Source: Chionis minor
Taxonomy: Eukaryota; Chordata; Aves; Charadriiformes; Chionididae
Length of the DNA stretch: 64,000 nucleotides
Assembly (NCBI GenBank): GCA_013398295.1
Contig: VZSF01001339.1
Span: 1-64,000 of the forward strand
Direction: 5' to 3'
Shown: positions 1 through 11,604 of the stretch, piece after piece
How the letters are laid out: every line of letters begins with the position of its first letter
Numbering within the stretch: position 1 is the first letter of the stretch
The notes under the pieces: model-generated
Databases searched by the model: none
What the model was told of the DNA's origin: nothing
What the model saw: the letters and a program-made list of their open reading frames with translations, nothing else
Position numbers and translations under genes: made by a program

Positions 1-93
1 CATCCAGCGTCACCAAGGGCACCGCGAACCCAGCATCTGGGTTTTGGGAAGGGAAAAGAGGGAAACAGCACTGGTTTGGAGCTGGCATCAGCA
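1..93. other. Anonymous single-copy DNA at window edge
   Basis: No gene, repeat or regulatory signature that I recognise precedes the C tract that starts at position 94. Confidence 0.5.
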
Positions 94-124
94 CCCCCCC
101 CCCCCCACCCCCCCCCCCCCCCCC
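94..124 (+). repeat. Poly(C) tract
   Basis: A run of about 30 C interrupted by one A at position 107. The complementary strand is poly(G), which can form G-quadruplexes and is hard to sequence, so the true length is uncertain. Short AAGTAG-like units follow at about 131-156. Confidence 0.95.
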
Positions 125-1988
125 AACACCAAAGTAGCAAAGTAGAAAAGTAGAAGAAATATGGACAGAGGACAAGAGTTCAGGTTATTCAGTAGGGTGA
201 TCCAGGTTGCCAAGACAAAACAGAGTTATTTGTTGACATTTTGTCCCTAACACATTGTCCTTTCTACTCATTCTTATCCTGGCTATAGCTAATAGTTATC
301 TCCATCGTCATCTCTTGGGACGTAACCATTATTATTTTTCTGTAAACCACNAAAAAAGTAGATTGAAGTTCCAGGCGCCAGGAGAGAAGGGGGAAATCCC
401 TCGCTTTTCTCTGCAGAGCCACGGATGTCGCCCAGCTAAGGGCGTTTTCCACGAGGTGGGTTTGGAAGGTGGGTTTGGGTCTCCCACCCCCTCCTGCGGG
501 CTGCAGTCCGCTAACCCGCATGCCGGGGCCCCCGCCAGTAGGTGACCCATAGCGGCGGGGGCTGGGGGCTAAGCACCCTGCCCTGCCAGCGCTCCCCAGC
601 ACCGCACCATTAACCACAGCGGCGTAACACCCCTTGTGTGAGCCATGGGGAGCCTTTGCTGTCGGGAGAGGGGGACAGGACCCCCAGCCAGGGCACCGGG
701 CAGTTTGGGAGAGGGGTAACATGCCTGGTGCCACCCAGCGGAGGTCAGCGTGCAGCCCCGCAGAGGTGAGGCCATGCCACGGAGCAGGAGATTTGGTCGT
801 GTAGGCAGAGCCCAGGCCGAGCATCCCGCTGTCCCCTGGGGCATCCCACCAGGGTCACACCAGGGGTTGGATGAGGCTCCTGCAGAGGCCAGCCCCAAGT
901 CAGCCCGCGCAGGCAAGCACCACGGCGAGGCGTGCGATGCTTCCCAGAAAGTCCTGCAGGAAAACGAGGAGCGGCTGAGAAAGGGTGGCTGGGTGGAATC
1001 CCACGTGCGGGAGTGAAACCTGCTGCTGGGGGAAGGAGGCATCAAGGCTCGGGCTGACACTGAGACAGAGATGAGAAGATATAGAGACAAATGGCCTTTT
1101 TCAGTTAAAAGGAGCCTTTGGCTTGGCCTGAAGTGAATACAGAAACATTAGCAGGAGAAGAAAAATTCATAGGAGAGCCGTGCCGGGGGAGGCAGGCTGG
1201 AAAGCCCAGGCGGAAAACCAAGAGGAGGAAGTCTGTGTAATGAACCAGTGCATCCTCTCAAGCGGCTCCCTCCTCCCAGTTCAATCTGCTGCAGGGTGTT
1301 GCTGCGAGCCGCCATGCGCCTGTCAGGCTGCACCCCAGAGGTGGCTGCATTATGGTTTTTACATGGTATATTTGGCAGCACATGAAGCACTTCTCGTCCA
1401 GCTGGTGCATCGGATTGTTCCACTCCGCTGGGATGCTGCAGGAGGGACGGTCTATAAGCAACTCTATAAAAACAAACAAAAGTCGACCGAGCCTGCATGG
1501 TTTAATGCCGGATGCCAAAGTTGAGAACTAACCTTGCGCGCAGCCTTGATTTTTTTTTTTTTCCCCTGTGCGCAGGGAGTAGGAGCCAGTTTTAATAACA
1601 GCGTGCTGCACGTGTGCGTCTGAGGCCTCAGGAAAAAAACATCTGGTGTTGCATGGGTTCAGAAAAAGCCCGTGGCCCTGGCTTTCAAGCCCGTGCTGCA
1701 GTGAATGGGCACGACGGGGCAGAGTTAAGAGCACTCGTTCGTTGTCGCTAGCCTGGCTGCGAAAGGGAAGGAGGAGGGAGCCATTGCACTTGCACGGGTG
1801 CGGGTGTGCGTCTGACCGCCTGTCCCTGCCCTCCAACCCCACTTTTGAAGCTCTGGGTCATTTTCTGCCAGGTTTCGTGGCCAGGCAGCATCCTCAGAGA
1901 GTGAATTCCATTTTGTTGTTCTATTGTCTAATTGTTTTAAGAAAAAAGGCATCCGGGTAGACAGGAGAGCACCAAACTTGGGTCCCCA
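125..1988. other. Anonymous DNA, no recognisable gene
   Basis: The stretch is GC-rich, with open frames up to about 186 codons in both strands, none of which resembles a known protein. A single N at position 351 marks an unresolved base or contig join. At about 1330-1510 the sequence becomes AT-richer and holds two TATA-like elements 12 bp apart (1454-1459 and 1466-1473). A T tract lies at 1551-1563. I see no exon with convincing splice sites. Confidence 0.55.
351..351. other. Single N, probable contig join or ambiguous base
   Basis: One N stands before an A run. Four other isolated Ns occur in the window (10180, 18935, 19063, 51752). The last three sit exactly at edges of duplicated sequence, so this one may also mark a join. 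Confidence 0.6.
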
Positions 1989-2105
1989 TCGAGGAAATGG
2001 ATTCATAAATGGATTCATCATCAAGTCTATTATTAAAGACATCAGAGAATCCACATGGGAGAGAACCATTATGAGTGCCCCAAACCATGGGAAAAACTCT
2101 CATGT
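1989..2105 (+). pseudogene. Decayed C2H2 zinc-finger gene fragment
   Basis: Read in the frame whose codons start at 2040, the sequence gives H-Q-R-I-H-M-G-E-N-H-Y-E-C-P-K. This matches the second half of a C2H2 finger (H-x3-H), the inter-finger linker (consensus TGE-K/R-P-Y) and the first Cys of the next finger. Upstream, 1992-2039 reads as the front of the first finger after a G-K-like pair, but it carries a 12-bp tandem duplication (1995-2006 and 2007-2018) and a TAA stop at 2034-2036. The Cys pair expected before it is lost, and the second Cys of the following finger is replaced by Pro-Trp, consistent with substitutions or a 1-base indel. Only about one and a half fingers remain, with no start, so it cannot encode a working DNA-binding protein. 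It is probably a fossil of a poly-zinc-finger gene or retrocopy. A chance match is possible but unlikely over the HQRIH-linker-YEC core. Confidence 0.6.
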
Positions 2106-3547
2106 GCCTTATTAGCCGTGAGCTAATCCAACCATGAGACACAGAGCGGCGGGAAACTGGGATTCATTAAGTTGCACTTCTCAAGGAGCAGCTCGGGTTT
2201 GACTCTTTGATGCTAAGCCAGTCCCCACCGCACCACGAGCTCCGGCCGGGCACAAGAGGGTGCCCGTGTGGAGCCCGGCACGGCATCCTGGCTTTGGAAA
2301 AGTGCTCCTGTGGAGAAGAAGCAGGAGACTCCTTCCTACCAGGGTATCCTCCTGACATGGGCATGTCCCAGGGGTTAACAGAGAAGATGCCAAGCCTCAT
2401 CTCCCAGAGCTGTCAAGCACATGCTGAGCACCAAGTTCTCCAGCAGAATGGAAGAGCTTTGCCACCTGAACTGCCGCTGAAAGGCTCTGCAGACCCGCTT
2501 GCTGGTAGCCTTTGTGCCAGGGAGCACCAGCCCTTGGTGCTTCCTAGAGGAAAGCTCTGCTTTCCCTCCTGGCCTTGGCTGGAGAGTAAAGGGGATCAGA
2601 TCAGAGCTGCTGGTGATGATCAAATCTCGATGCTGGGCAAACCTGAGACTCTGCCAAGGGACAGCCACGGGGGTCCTGACCTGGGAGGCTGTGCCCATCA
2701 GCGTCCCTGTGTGAGCACCTCCTGCAACAGCTTGGCATGGGACTAGAGAGCTTGTTTCTCCACCTGGACTGCCAGGAGTTGATTATTTCCATTACACCTC
2801 CCACCCCTGCACAACTATGCTCCGAGCCAGTCCAGGAATGAACAGGCAAAAGGTTTTTCCCTACTACGGATCCCGGAGAGATTTGGCCAAAAAGCAGGGA
2901 TATTTTACAGGACCCAGGAGGTACCCAGAAACAGGAGCTGAGCTGGAGGAGGCGAGGGTAAGAGCAGAGGTACAACAGGGCAGCTCTCCCCCGTTCCACC
3001 TCCCAGGGAGGGCCAGTGAACCACCGTGAGGCTAATTTCATGAGCGGATGACACCAAACAGTGACCTGTTCTGCTTCACATGCTTTTTAATTAACACCTG
3101 CATGGCCTCATCAGCTGAATAATTGCTTCCCTTCATGGGTCAACAAGCCAGCAGCCTCTGACCTCCCGTTCCCACCTGGGTACGATGCTCGGTGCCTGCA
3201 CAGGGCACAGCGGGTGTGCGCTCCTGCACCACCAAACCCTCCCGCGGGCCAGCGCAGGACTGGGAAAAGTGATAGCACAGTCCAGGGGCTCTTCAACTCT
3301 GCTTGCTCTTGGCCAAGACCAGCCTCATCCACCCTAATCCTGAGCTTTAAATAGGTGCCGCCGCTGGAAAGGCACCCTGGGCAGGGTGGGGTACACCAGG
3401 TGCCCTTACGCACAGAGGAGTTGCCCTCTGCGTTGCCATGGGGTGGGAGCAGATTGAGGCAAGGGAAATTTAAGTTGGATATTAATAATAATAAAAAATA
3501 TCTGGCAGTAGAATGAATATAGCCCTGGAGGAGACTGTATTGAGCCA
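2106..3547. other. Anonymous DNA, no recognisable gene
   Basis: GC-rich single-copy sequence with an open frame of 179 codons at 2207-2746 that resembles no family I know. A short AT-rich patch (about 3476-3505) precedes the CR1 fossil. No transposon or RNA gene is evident. Confidence 0.5.
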
Positions 3548-3662
3548 TCTGGAGATTTTAAAGGAAAGGTTAGATAAAAAAAAAATCTGTCAGGACCAAT
3601 TTGGGGTAGGGAAATGGATTGGATATCTTCCCAAGATCTCTCCCAGCCTGAGTTTTTCCGAG
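3548..3662 (+). mobile_element. Ancient CR1-type LINE 3' end fragment
   Basis: The order of short blocks matches the conserved 3' end of old sauropsid CR1 elements: a TTAAA-GGAAAGGTTAGAT block, then ATCTGTCAGG, then GGATTGGAT followed by CTTCCCAAGATCTCTCCCAGCC. The usual block is a 'ggactggatgatctcccaaggtcccttccagcc' type segment. The ORF2 part and terminal octamer repeats are gone. Divergence is high, so this is an old insertion and its ends are approximate. Confidence 0.6.
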
Positions 3663-6600
3663 TACAAATTCATTTCCCAAAGTGGCAAGGCAAGAGAGCA
3701 GCTCAATTTAGAGGCAGAGTTTCTCCCTAATAATTCCCACTGGATCAAAGGCATTCCTTGAACTGGCGCTCGCAGAGGCCTTTTCCCTTGGCAGCTAGTC
3801 TGTGTCTGTGCGAGAGAGGGAGTCTTTTGGAAAGCCCAGCTTTCCCAGGTGCACATCCAACAGGATCCACCCCAGGCTCACTCTGCCATTTCAGAGTCCC
3901 TAGGAAGACACCATAGCTATCCCATGGCTGCTTCCCCAGCCCCGGGGAGGAACAGGGACACCGTGTTGCCCAAACTGGCAGGCGAGATGCATGTTCCAAA
4001 CACCGTAGCAGTGCAGTGGGATACCAGTCCAAGGGGAGCAGTGACCCCAGCAGGGCCAGGACTTTGGCATGTGCTCCAGTTCCCAGCTAAAACTGAGCTC
4101 AAGAAAGCCCACCATGGTCACGGCGCAGCTGCAGGACTGGAAGACCTTGCTGGCTCCCAGCACACTCTTCTGCCACATCCCACCTCCATGGTGGGCATGG
4201 ACCATGCCGCATTCCCATCGGCCGCAGTGGGAAGGAGATAGAGGTGTGGAGGCAGGAGGTAGCCCTGGTCCCGCCGGTAGCATCAGAAGCCCAGGCAATG
4301 TCACACCACCTGCCTCGTTTGGAGGTTGCCAAGGTTTTGTTTGGAATCAGAGCCTGGCCCGGCTCCCAAGGGGTGTGATGGCAGCGTGTGTCGTGTCCCC
4401 CCCGCCCCAAGCTGTGGGGCAGGGGGCACCTGGGCTTGCCCAGGCTCCAGAGGAAGCTGCGGCCGGGGGCTGAGAACAAAATCCCTTTCTTCGTGGGAAA
4501 GTGTAGTGACTTGAAGTGGTCAGACAGCCTTATCTCTGGTTTCGAAAGCCACACGCTGATCATTTGTCAAGATTAGCGCGTGCGGTAGAAGGGATGGAGC
4601 TGTTCCAAATCCATGCTCACATCTCTTCCCTGGGCTCAAGGCCATTCATAAAAATGCCAGAGCAGCGGCGGCGGCAGCAGCAGGCAGCACATACTGGGGC
4701 TGTGGTTTGGGGAGGACTAGGAGGGGTCAGCCGCAGGTTACAGAAGCTCAGAGCAGGAAGAAGAATACACAGGTTGCTTTATTTATATATCCGCTAGTGT
4801 CCCTCCTCCGGGAAAATGCCCAGGGAGGCTGGCGGGGGAGATTTAGCATGGGCAAGGGGCAGGCAGGAGGTCCTTTTTGTGGGACAGGGGTGATGTGCTT
4901 AAAGAAAAAACACTTTCCCAGCCGCGCCACGACTCTGAGGATGAGAGAGCATTAACAGCAATAGCCGTGGAGATGGAGCAGGAGCAGTCCCAGCTGGATT
5001 CAGCGGCGCACGGATGCAGGGTGAAGAGGATGAAAAGCCAGCAAGGGAGGAGGTGACACCCTCCCAGTAAACCCCAGCATGTTGATGGTGGGGCGCTGGG
5101 GACCCGTCTGGTGCCAGGCTTTGCGCTGGGGTGGGCTGGCCCTGTAACTCCAGGGAGGAGCAGCCCCGATCTCAGCTGGTTTCCATCAGCTGGTGCCCAG
5201 CTGAGCAGGAGCCTGGGAATGCTATAAGGGGCTGGGGAGGAGGAGTGGGCAGTGGGTGTGTGTTCCTGCAGCTGGGGCGGGCTCTGCAGGCAGGTAAAGC
5301 CTCTGGGGTGGGCAGCGGGGTCTCTATTACAAGAAAGAAGTTTGTCTGCAGGGATATCTCTGAAGCCAAGGGAAGGTGGTAGGGGAGGAAAATGCCTTTG
5401 GGGTGGGGGCTTGAGGCTGGGTCAGGCACAGAGCTGTGCTGGCAGGAGCAGGGCTGGAGCCATGTCCTGCGAGGGAAGGTGTTGGTGCAGCTGGGAAGCT
5501 TTTGCAGGAGTGCTCCTTCCAGCATGGATCCTTGCAAGGAGGTACGTGTCCCTCCTGGCTTGGCTGGAGAGAGCTCTGGCTGGAGGTCAAGGGCTTGTTC
5601 AGCCTGGGTGAGACCATGGGGGGGTTCCTGGTCCAGCCTGCTTGAAGCAGGGTCTGCTAATGAGATCAGGGGCCTGAATTGCCCATCCTGTGGCTCCAGG
5701 AGAGGGGTTTGGTGCCAGCTCATCCCCCAACAGTGGCATTATCCTATAAACCCTGTTGCCTGCAGCGCCTGAGGAGCGCTGGCTCTGGGGGAAGGGCATG
5801 GCTCCAGGGTGACCTGCTGGCCTGATCTGCTCGGGGAAGGCTCTCCTGGAGCAGCTCTGTGCTGCATCCCTGCTGGTGCACGCCACCAGGCTGAGGAGAG
5901 GGCTTCAGCAGGAGAAGGTGACCTCACCTGCTGCCAAAAATAATCCAGTCATTTCCATGCTGTTGCAGTACTTCAGCACTTGCACTTCAGGTGGTCCTTC
6001 CCATCTCTCCTGCCCAAAGGCTTTTCTGTAGGGAATGTCCCCGGTGCAAGAAACTCTTCCACTGGGAGCGGAAAGAACAGCAGCTTGGGGTTTTGGTTTA
6101 GAGAAATGCCCCTAAAACTGGCATGTTCCACTGCTTCTCCAGGGCTTGGCCAGGTCTTTTGCAGAGCTGTGCCTCTGGCTTTCAGGAAGATCCATGTTCT
6201 TCGTTGGCTGCGCCTTCAGCTGGGCCAGCTTTGGCCTTTCCTGGGAACAGGCTGATGGCAGCAACCCAGTGATTTAGCCACAAAACCGCTGCTCGGTGAC
6301 CTCATTGCTGCACACAGTGGAAGAAAAATACCACAAGAGCGGAAAGAAAATACTTTTCCTTTGGGACCTGGGGAATATTGAAGGATATTAGTACAAATGG
6401 ACCTCTTTGCTGATTTTTTCTTTTTTTTTTCAATCACCCGGCAACAGGGAGCAGTTGAGCTCACTGTAACCTCTGACACCCCTGCAAAGCACGGAGATTG
6501 CCTGGCATCAAAGTGCTGGTGCTGGGATGCTTGGGAGGGCTCCCTGTTCCTGGGTGCCTTATTCCTGCAGGTGTCTGAGGGATAATAGCCCAGGCAGGAG

Positions 6601-7194
6601 TCAGATCTGCTGGGGTGACTTTGGCAGGAGAGATGGACCTGAGAAGCAGCTTTGGAGACAGATTTCCCTGCACGTGGTGAGCCTGAGCAGGCAGTGGCCG
6701 AGCGTGGAGGCTGCTGCAGGGCTCCGTGAAGAAACAGCCTGAGAGTTGTCCTATGTCTTCCCCATCTCCTGCATTATTGGGGCAGGAGCCACATGGATCT
6801 TTCCTGGCTGCTCCAGCAGCCTGCTTGGATTGAGGACTCGGGGGCAAACGTGTTTCTGGGGTGGGTTGTGGCGAGCAGCCCTATGAGCCTATCTGGGACA
6901 AGTTATCCTATGCACTCGATTCTCTTGTGCCTGTTTTGGCCCAGCCGTGGTCATTTTGCCTGGAGATGGGATCCTGGGGCAGAAAGGAGGTTTCCCACGC
7001 CTTGGGGCTGCTTGCTCCAAGCCGTGAGCAGCATGGCTCCCACGCGTCCCCGAGCACCGGGTGGCCTCTTGATGGATCAATGTGGCAACAGCTGGGATGA
7101 AACCTCGCCATCATCCGTGCTGCTTGAGGCAAGGGGATGAGGAGGAGTTATTTTGGGGTCCGAAGAGGAGAACTTCATGCCCTGCTGCTACTGC
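3663..7194. other. Anonymous DNA, no recognisable gene
   Basis: About 3.5 kb of GC-rich DNA with many short open frames, none recognisable. A T tract at about 6417-6430 is the only clear low-complexity sequence. The part at 5100-5700 is strongly G-rich on this strand, with repeated CTGG/GGAG-like words but no fixed period. No splice-flanked coding exon, RNA gene or transposon end is visible. Confidence 0.5.
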
Positions 7195-7290
7195 CAGCTC
7201 TGCCCTGTCCTCTGAGGTGACCCCGCGGGCACGCGTGTCGAGCGTGCGAAGGGGAACGGCCATAAATAACGGGCGGTTATTTACGCGCAG
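7195..7290. promoter_or_regulatory. CpG-dense patch around an AT palindrome
   Basis: Roughly a dozen CpG dinucleotides fall within about 95 bp. In the middle is an 8-bp perfect inverted repeat, TAAATAAC (7263-7270) and GTTATTTA (7276-7283), with a GGGCG loop. A methylation-free regulatory element is a reasonable guess, but no TATA box, start site or adjacent exon supports a promoter. Confidence 0.3.
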
Positions 7291-7959
7291 GGGAGAAAGC
7301 GTAACTGATACCAGCTTGGGCTCCTTCCAGACCCGCTTGGAGCTGGGACCTCGTGGCTGATATTTGGCTTTGCCGGCTTCCCTTTGCAAGCAGCTGTTCC
7401 TGCGGGCCCTGCATCTGCGTTTGGCCTTCTGCAGTGTTTTGCTAATCCCTCTTTCTCACTGTACAGCAACGTGTGCTCGCCAAGGTCCCACTGACCCATC
7501 GCCGAAAAAAAAAAATAGAAGAGGAGGAGAACTTGATATCTTCTGCAAGCGAAATAGCTTGGGTTCAGTCTTGGAGAATTTCCCGAACTCTCAAGGAATT
7601 TCCTGATCTTAGGAATCTGCCAAAATTTGGGATCTGCCTCAGTTGGACCGCACGTATTTTCAGAGCACACACTGCGGTGTTGTGTTTTGGGTTTCCACCC
7701 CTCTCTTTGCAAGGGCACGCTCTCTCTGAACAGGTCAACAAGACCAGAAGGGAAAGCCTCCCTCTGACTGGCTGCAGGAATACTCAGGGATTTATTTATC
7801 ATCCTCCTCCCCTTTATTTTTGGGATCAATGGTTTTTTGAGCCTAGACTCCTGTCTTGCTTCCCTGTGCCAAGCCCCAGGCTGTTACTGCAGCCCTCGTG
7901 TGAACATGGAAACTTGGGTGCAGTTGCAGCACTTCAGGTTAGTGGTTCACTGGCAGACT
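7291..7959. other. Anonymous DNA, no recognisable gene
   Basis: Single-copy sequence with an A run at 7504-7513. An open frame of about 180 codons on the minus strand (7281-7829) has no recognisable domain. Confidence 0.5.
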
Positions 7960-8330
7960 TGAAATTAAAGGCATAACCTTATTGACTAATATCCCGTATC
8001 TTTACAAAAAATAATGCCTTTGCAGCAGAAGGCAGCCTCTTTGCCTGTAGCTGGGGCTCGGTGTTCATGTGTTTATTGCACGTATTTCAAGACCAAACGA
8101 GCTTCTGGGTGGGAAAAGCGTGGCCCCTCCCCTCAGAACAAACTCGAATGAAATTCCTCAAGGTCTTTTTCCAAAAATTAATGTTGGCTGGATTTCGACC
8201 AGGTTGTTTTTGACCGGCTTTAATCTGTGAAATCAACACCGAGTCAGGAAATGCTTAGATTGACTCTCAATGAGGATTTGGCCAGAACTTTTCCCCCTAT
8301 TTATGAGGGATAGTTGGAAACGGCAAAACC
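7960..8330. promoter_or_regulatory. Candidate conserved non-coding element
   Basis: The segment is clearly AT-richer than its surroundings and has low simple-repeat content. It contains word-like binding motifs: a forkhead-like GTGTTTATTG near 8070, a GC-box-like CCCCTCCCC near 8126, and a MEF2-like CTATTTATGAGG near 8300. AT-rich islands in GC-rich avian DNA are often constrained enhancers. No alignment was possible, so conservation is inferred only. Confidence 0.3.
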
Positions 8331-9829
8331 TCCCGGAGGGGACCTGTCCTGACCTCCCCGTTCAGCCAGCCCCATCCAGAGGCGCTTTATTGGCCCTTAA
8401 TGCTTGATTTTTGTCCCCAGGAGCTCAGCAATCTTATTGGGTTGTGCACAATGCTGGAGTCTGGGGCAGTTTTTCCACTGGCTTCAAGTGGGCTTTGGAC
8501 CAGGCTAGTGGGACCAGTTTCCCTGTGGGCCAGCAGTGCTATTTTGGGGAAAAACGCAGTTTCCCCAGGCAATGGGTCAGGACTGAGCCCTTTGAAACAC
8601 TATCCCCCTCCCAGCTCTGACACGGACCAGCCCAAAGAGTCGCTGTCTCTGCTTCCCTGTTTCCTCCCAATGCTGCTGCATCGCAACGTCTCCAGCCCTG
8701 AGTTGGGGCTGGGCTTGAGCAGAGCCTGGTCCAGCAGAGCCTGTGGTATCCCTGGTGTCCCCCTGTGCTTGGCCATCACCCCTTCCCCAGGCAATGCTTC
8801 GCAAGGGCATTGCGACCCTGTTCTCCTTGAGAGGGAGGGAAAGAAAACCCAGCGTAAGCACATGTGGCGAGCAGGGGGAAATGGCTGCTGCAAAGTAAGC
8901 AGTGCCTTTAAAGAAGTGTTTGTCTGGGGTTTGTTTAGTTATCCTCTAGGTAATTTTACAGCTGAGGAGGCCGGGCCATTCAGGCAATGGCCAAAACAAT
9001 ATCCCCACTGTCTGAGCCGCTCTAGTGGCTCGGCGGAGCTGGGGGGGCAGAGGGAGACAGGGAAGAGAAGTTTCTTTTACCGGCCGTAGCCAGAGAATGC
9101 CATGGAGGATGTCCTGTAATTAAGACGTCGCTTCGAACGATCAAGTCACTCGGCTGTCAGGTTGAATAAACCTCCAGGCTCAGGCCGGGTGTGAGAGGGG
9201 GAGGAAGGGATGTTGTTGGGGAAAAGCCCGTTCCCGTCGTTTCGATCTGAATTGTGGCTCGGGACGCCTCGGGATGCTTGCTGTGGAGGAGGTGGATGCG
9301 ATGGGGGCGCGGGTCCCTTGTTCCTGTGGGCAGCAATTTTTTGGTGCCCTGCATGGAGTCGGGGGCAGGTCTGCCCTGCCTGCACCCCTCTCTGCCCCTC
9401 CCAGCCCTGGGAACCAGCAGCTTCAGCCCACGGGACACTGGGAACCAGGGCTCCACAACGTCACCTCGCTCTCGTGGAGGTGTGTGTGTGTGCCAGGGCA
9501 GGTCCTGCCCCACTGCCAAAGCACAGTTTGTCCCATCACCCCCACAGATCCCAGGCTGAAATCCCCATGCGGTCCCCGGGAAAAGCTCCCCTGCCTCTTC
9601 CAAAGGCCTTGTGCAGCCCAAAGCTGGAAACGTGGGGGCTCAAGTCTCTCAGCACTACGTGCAAATAGCTCGCATCAGCTCATAGCGCTGTTCCCAAGAG
9701 CCGCAGCACTCGCTGCTGGCAGCCAGCTTGCAGGAGGATACCGATATTTCATGCAGACATGGCGAGAAACCAGCCCTGTTTCCCATTCACAAGGGGTGGC
9801 TCCAAAACAACATCGAGATCTGTCACAGC
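8331..9829. other. Anonymous DNA, no recognisable gene
   Basis: A plus-strand open frame of 229 codons (8400-9089) and a 207-codon one (9274-9897) are present. Their translations are low in recognisable motifs and rich in Pro, Ser, Gly and Leu, as expected from GC-rich non-coding DNA. A short GT run lies at 9479-9492. Confidence 0.5.
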
Positions 9830-9975
9830 GTATATGCGGCATCTGTGCAAATTGGCCTGAGTGCCTAAATAATTCCGTATATATTTATAAACTGTGAGAT
9901 GTAAGGTTTTTTCCTGTTTACTTTTCGGTTGAATTCCTTGCTCATGGAAATGAGAGCTGCAGCGCGGCGGCTAGA
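9830..9975. promoter_or_regulatory. Candidate conserved non-coding element
   Basis: An AT-rich island in a GC-rich setting, with CTAAATAATTCC and a TATATTTATAAA core near 9865-9892. It has no repeat signature and no coding frame. Functional status is inferred from composition alone. Confidence 0.25.
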
Positions 9976-10101
9976 CACAACCATTGTATAGGGAAGACGC
10001 TGTACAAACTGTCCTAGAAAATTCTGCCAAAATGCCAGGCCATATCAGCCCTGATCTGCAGCCCCTCGCCCCTTCCCACACACGCTCCCCCCTGTTCCCC
10101 G
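9976..10101. other. Anonymous DNA before C tract
   Basis: Short single-copy stretch that becomes C-rich towards its right end. Nothing recognisable. Confidence 0.4.
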
Positions 10102-10126
10102 CCCCCCCCCCCCCCCCCCCCCCCCC
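10102..10126 (+). repeat. Poly(C) tract beside an N and CpG-rich sequence
   Basis: About 25 consecutive C are followed by a CpG-rich segment (about 10127-10162) that contains a CCAAT-like word and CTATTGGCTG, the reverse of a CCAAT box. An isolated N at 10180 suggests that the assembly was broken just beyond the tract. Confidence 0.9.
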
Positions 10127-11454
10127 GCCCGCCACCCGCCGGCCGCCAATTCCCGCCCGCGGTATCTATTGGCTGCTCCNATTGAGCTGAACCCAGCTGG
10201 ATGCCCTTATATCAAGGGAGGGGGTTGCCTAAATATTAATCAGGAGGGAGATCGCCGCAGGTAGATGGAAGGTGGAAAATAGGAGAGGTTAGGGAAGTTT
10301 TGCACCCTGCCGGGATTGCTGTGATTCAGACCTGGGCAAATCTTCTGTGGATAAAATCAGAAGAGATCCCTGTCCCACCGGCCGTGGGTGGGATGTCCTT
10401 TTCCACGTGCTGCTGAGCATCGTGGTGCTGGCAGCAGCACCGGCGCCATCCCTGCAGGAATCTCCCACGGCTGGCCTCGGTGTTGGACCTTTGCTGAGCA
10501 TCTCTCGGGTGCTGCTGGATTGCTGTGCCCAGAATAGCAAAGTCGGCCAAGGTGATGCTGCAGTGGCAGTTTGGGATGCCGGGAGGGACAGGTTCCTTGG
10601 CATGTGTTTTAGAGCCAAGGGGATGGGATGCTGCCCCAGTTACACAGGAGCTGCAGTGCTTATACCGGATACAGGATTTCCATGCTTGTGTGGGTTCAGG
10701 ATTGAGGTGTCCGGAGCATTCGGGTACCTGTAATGTGAGGGATAGGTGCAAAGTGACTGCCTTGAGGAGCTCTCACAGCTTCGGCATCCGCCAGCAAGGG
10801 AGTCAACCCGCGCCCAGCTCTTCCTGCAAACAGGGGGGTAAAGAGCACCATGAAGGGCCAAGATCTGCTGGAGCCAGGGCTAACACATCTGCGGGGGAAA
10901 GAAGGGAAAGGAAAAATGAGAAAACATTTCAAACCTTGAAAGTGAAATTTGAACCCCATTTTATGGCTGCTTGGAGGCCCTGTGCAAGGCTGCCAGCTGC
11001 CCGGGTGGGCTCTAGGAGGGTGGCGAGAGGGGCACGGGCCACTGCGGGGGCTCGACCTTCTTCATGTCCCTCAAGGGATGGGCTCGCACATCCCACCTTG
11101 TCTGGATCCTCTGGGTCCGGTGCGGATGAGGGGAAGTAAGGATGGGAGAGCACTTGGGAGCTGGAAGGATGGAGGAGCCTCTGGGTCCCACAGGCTTTTC
11201 CCCATCCCACTGAGCCCAGCTCCCCTTTCATGGGCGCTCTCACCCCAGGGAGGGCTCTCTCCCGAATACCAACTGCAGCTCATCTCCCCTTCCAAGCAGG
11301 AATGGGCAAAATAACCACTTCCATGGCAGACAGACAGCAGGGGTGGAGCGGGGCAATTAGAACATGTGTGGGGCATTGCTGTGTTTGCACTTCCATCCCA
11401 CTGATCGCTCCCCTCCTCAAATCCATGTCACCTGCGAGTGGCATCTTTGCTTTT
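10127..11454. other. Anonymous DNA with isolated N at 10180
   Basis: The first 60 bases are CpG-rich and carry an inverted CCAAT box, which could be promoter-like, but no start site or exon follows that I can support. The remainder is ordinary GC-rich single-copy DNA. A 204-codon open frame (10525-11139) has no recognisable features. Confidence 0.45.
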
Positions 11455-11604
11455 GACCCTATTTATACCGTCAGTTCAATTTAAAACTTATTTAGCAACG
11501 AGCACGGTTATTGTGTCATACTTATTTTTAGTCTTTCACACTTGCTTCTGTTCACTCCGCTGGTTATTTCAGTCACATTTCTCGTCCCTTACATAAAGGT
11601 CTGG
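11455..11604. promoter_or_regulatory. AT-rich island, candidate non-coding element
   Basis: The AT-rich single-copy island has several TTATTTA/TTATTTT words (about 11488-11530) and no repeat or coding signal. It directly precedes an old CR1 fossil. Constraint is only inferred. Confidence 0.22.

Noticed and set aside
1440..1510. Promoter at the paired TATA-like elements
   Set aside because: No initiator, CpG context or downstream exon; TATA-like words are frequent in AT-rich patches.
8400..9089. 229-codon plus-strand frame as a gene
   Set aside because: GC-rich sequence, no domain or splice support, and no recognisable homologue; consistent with chance.
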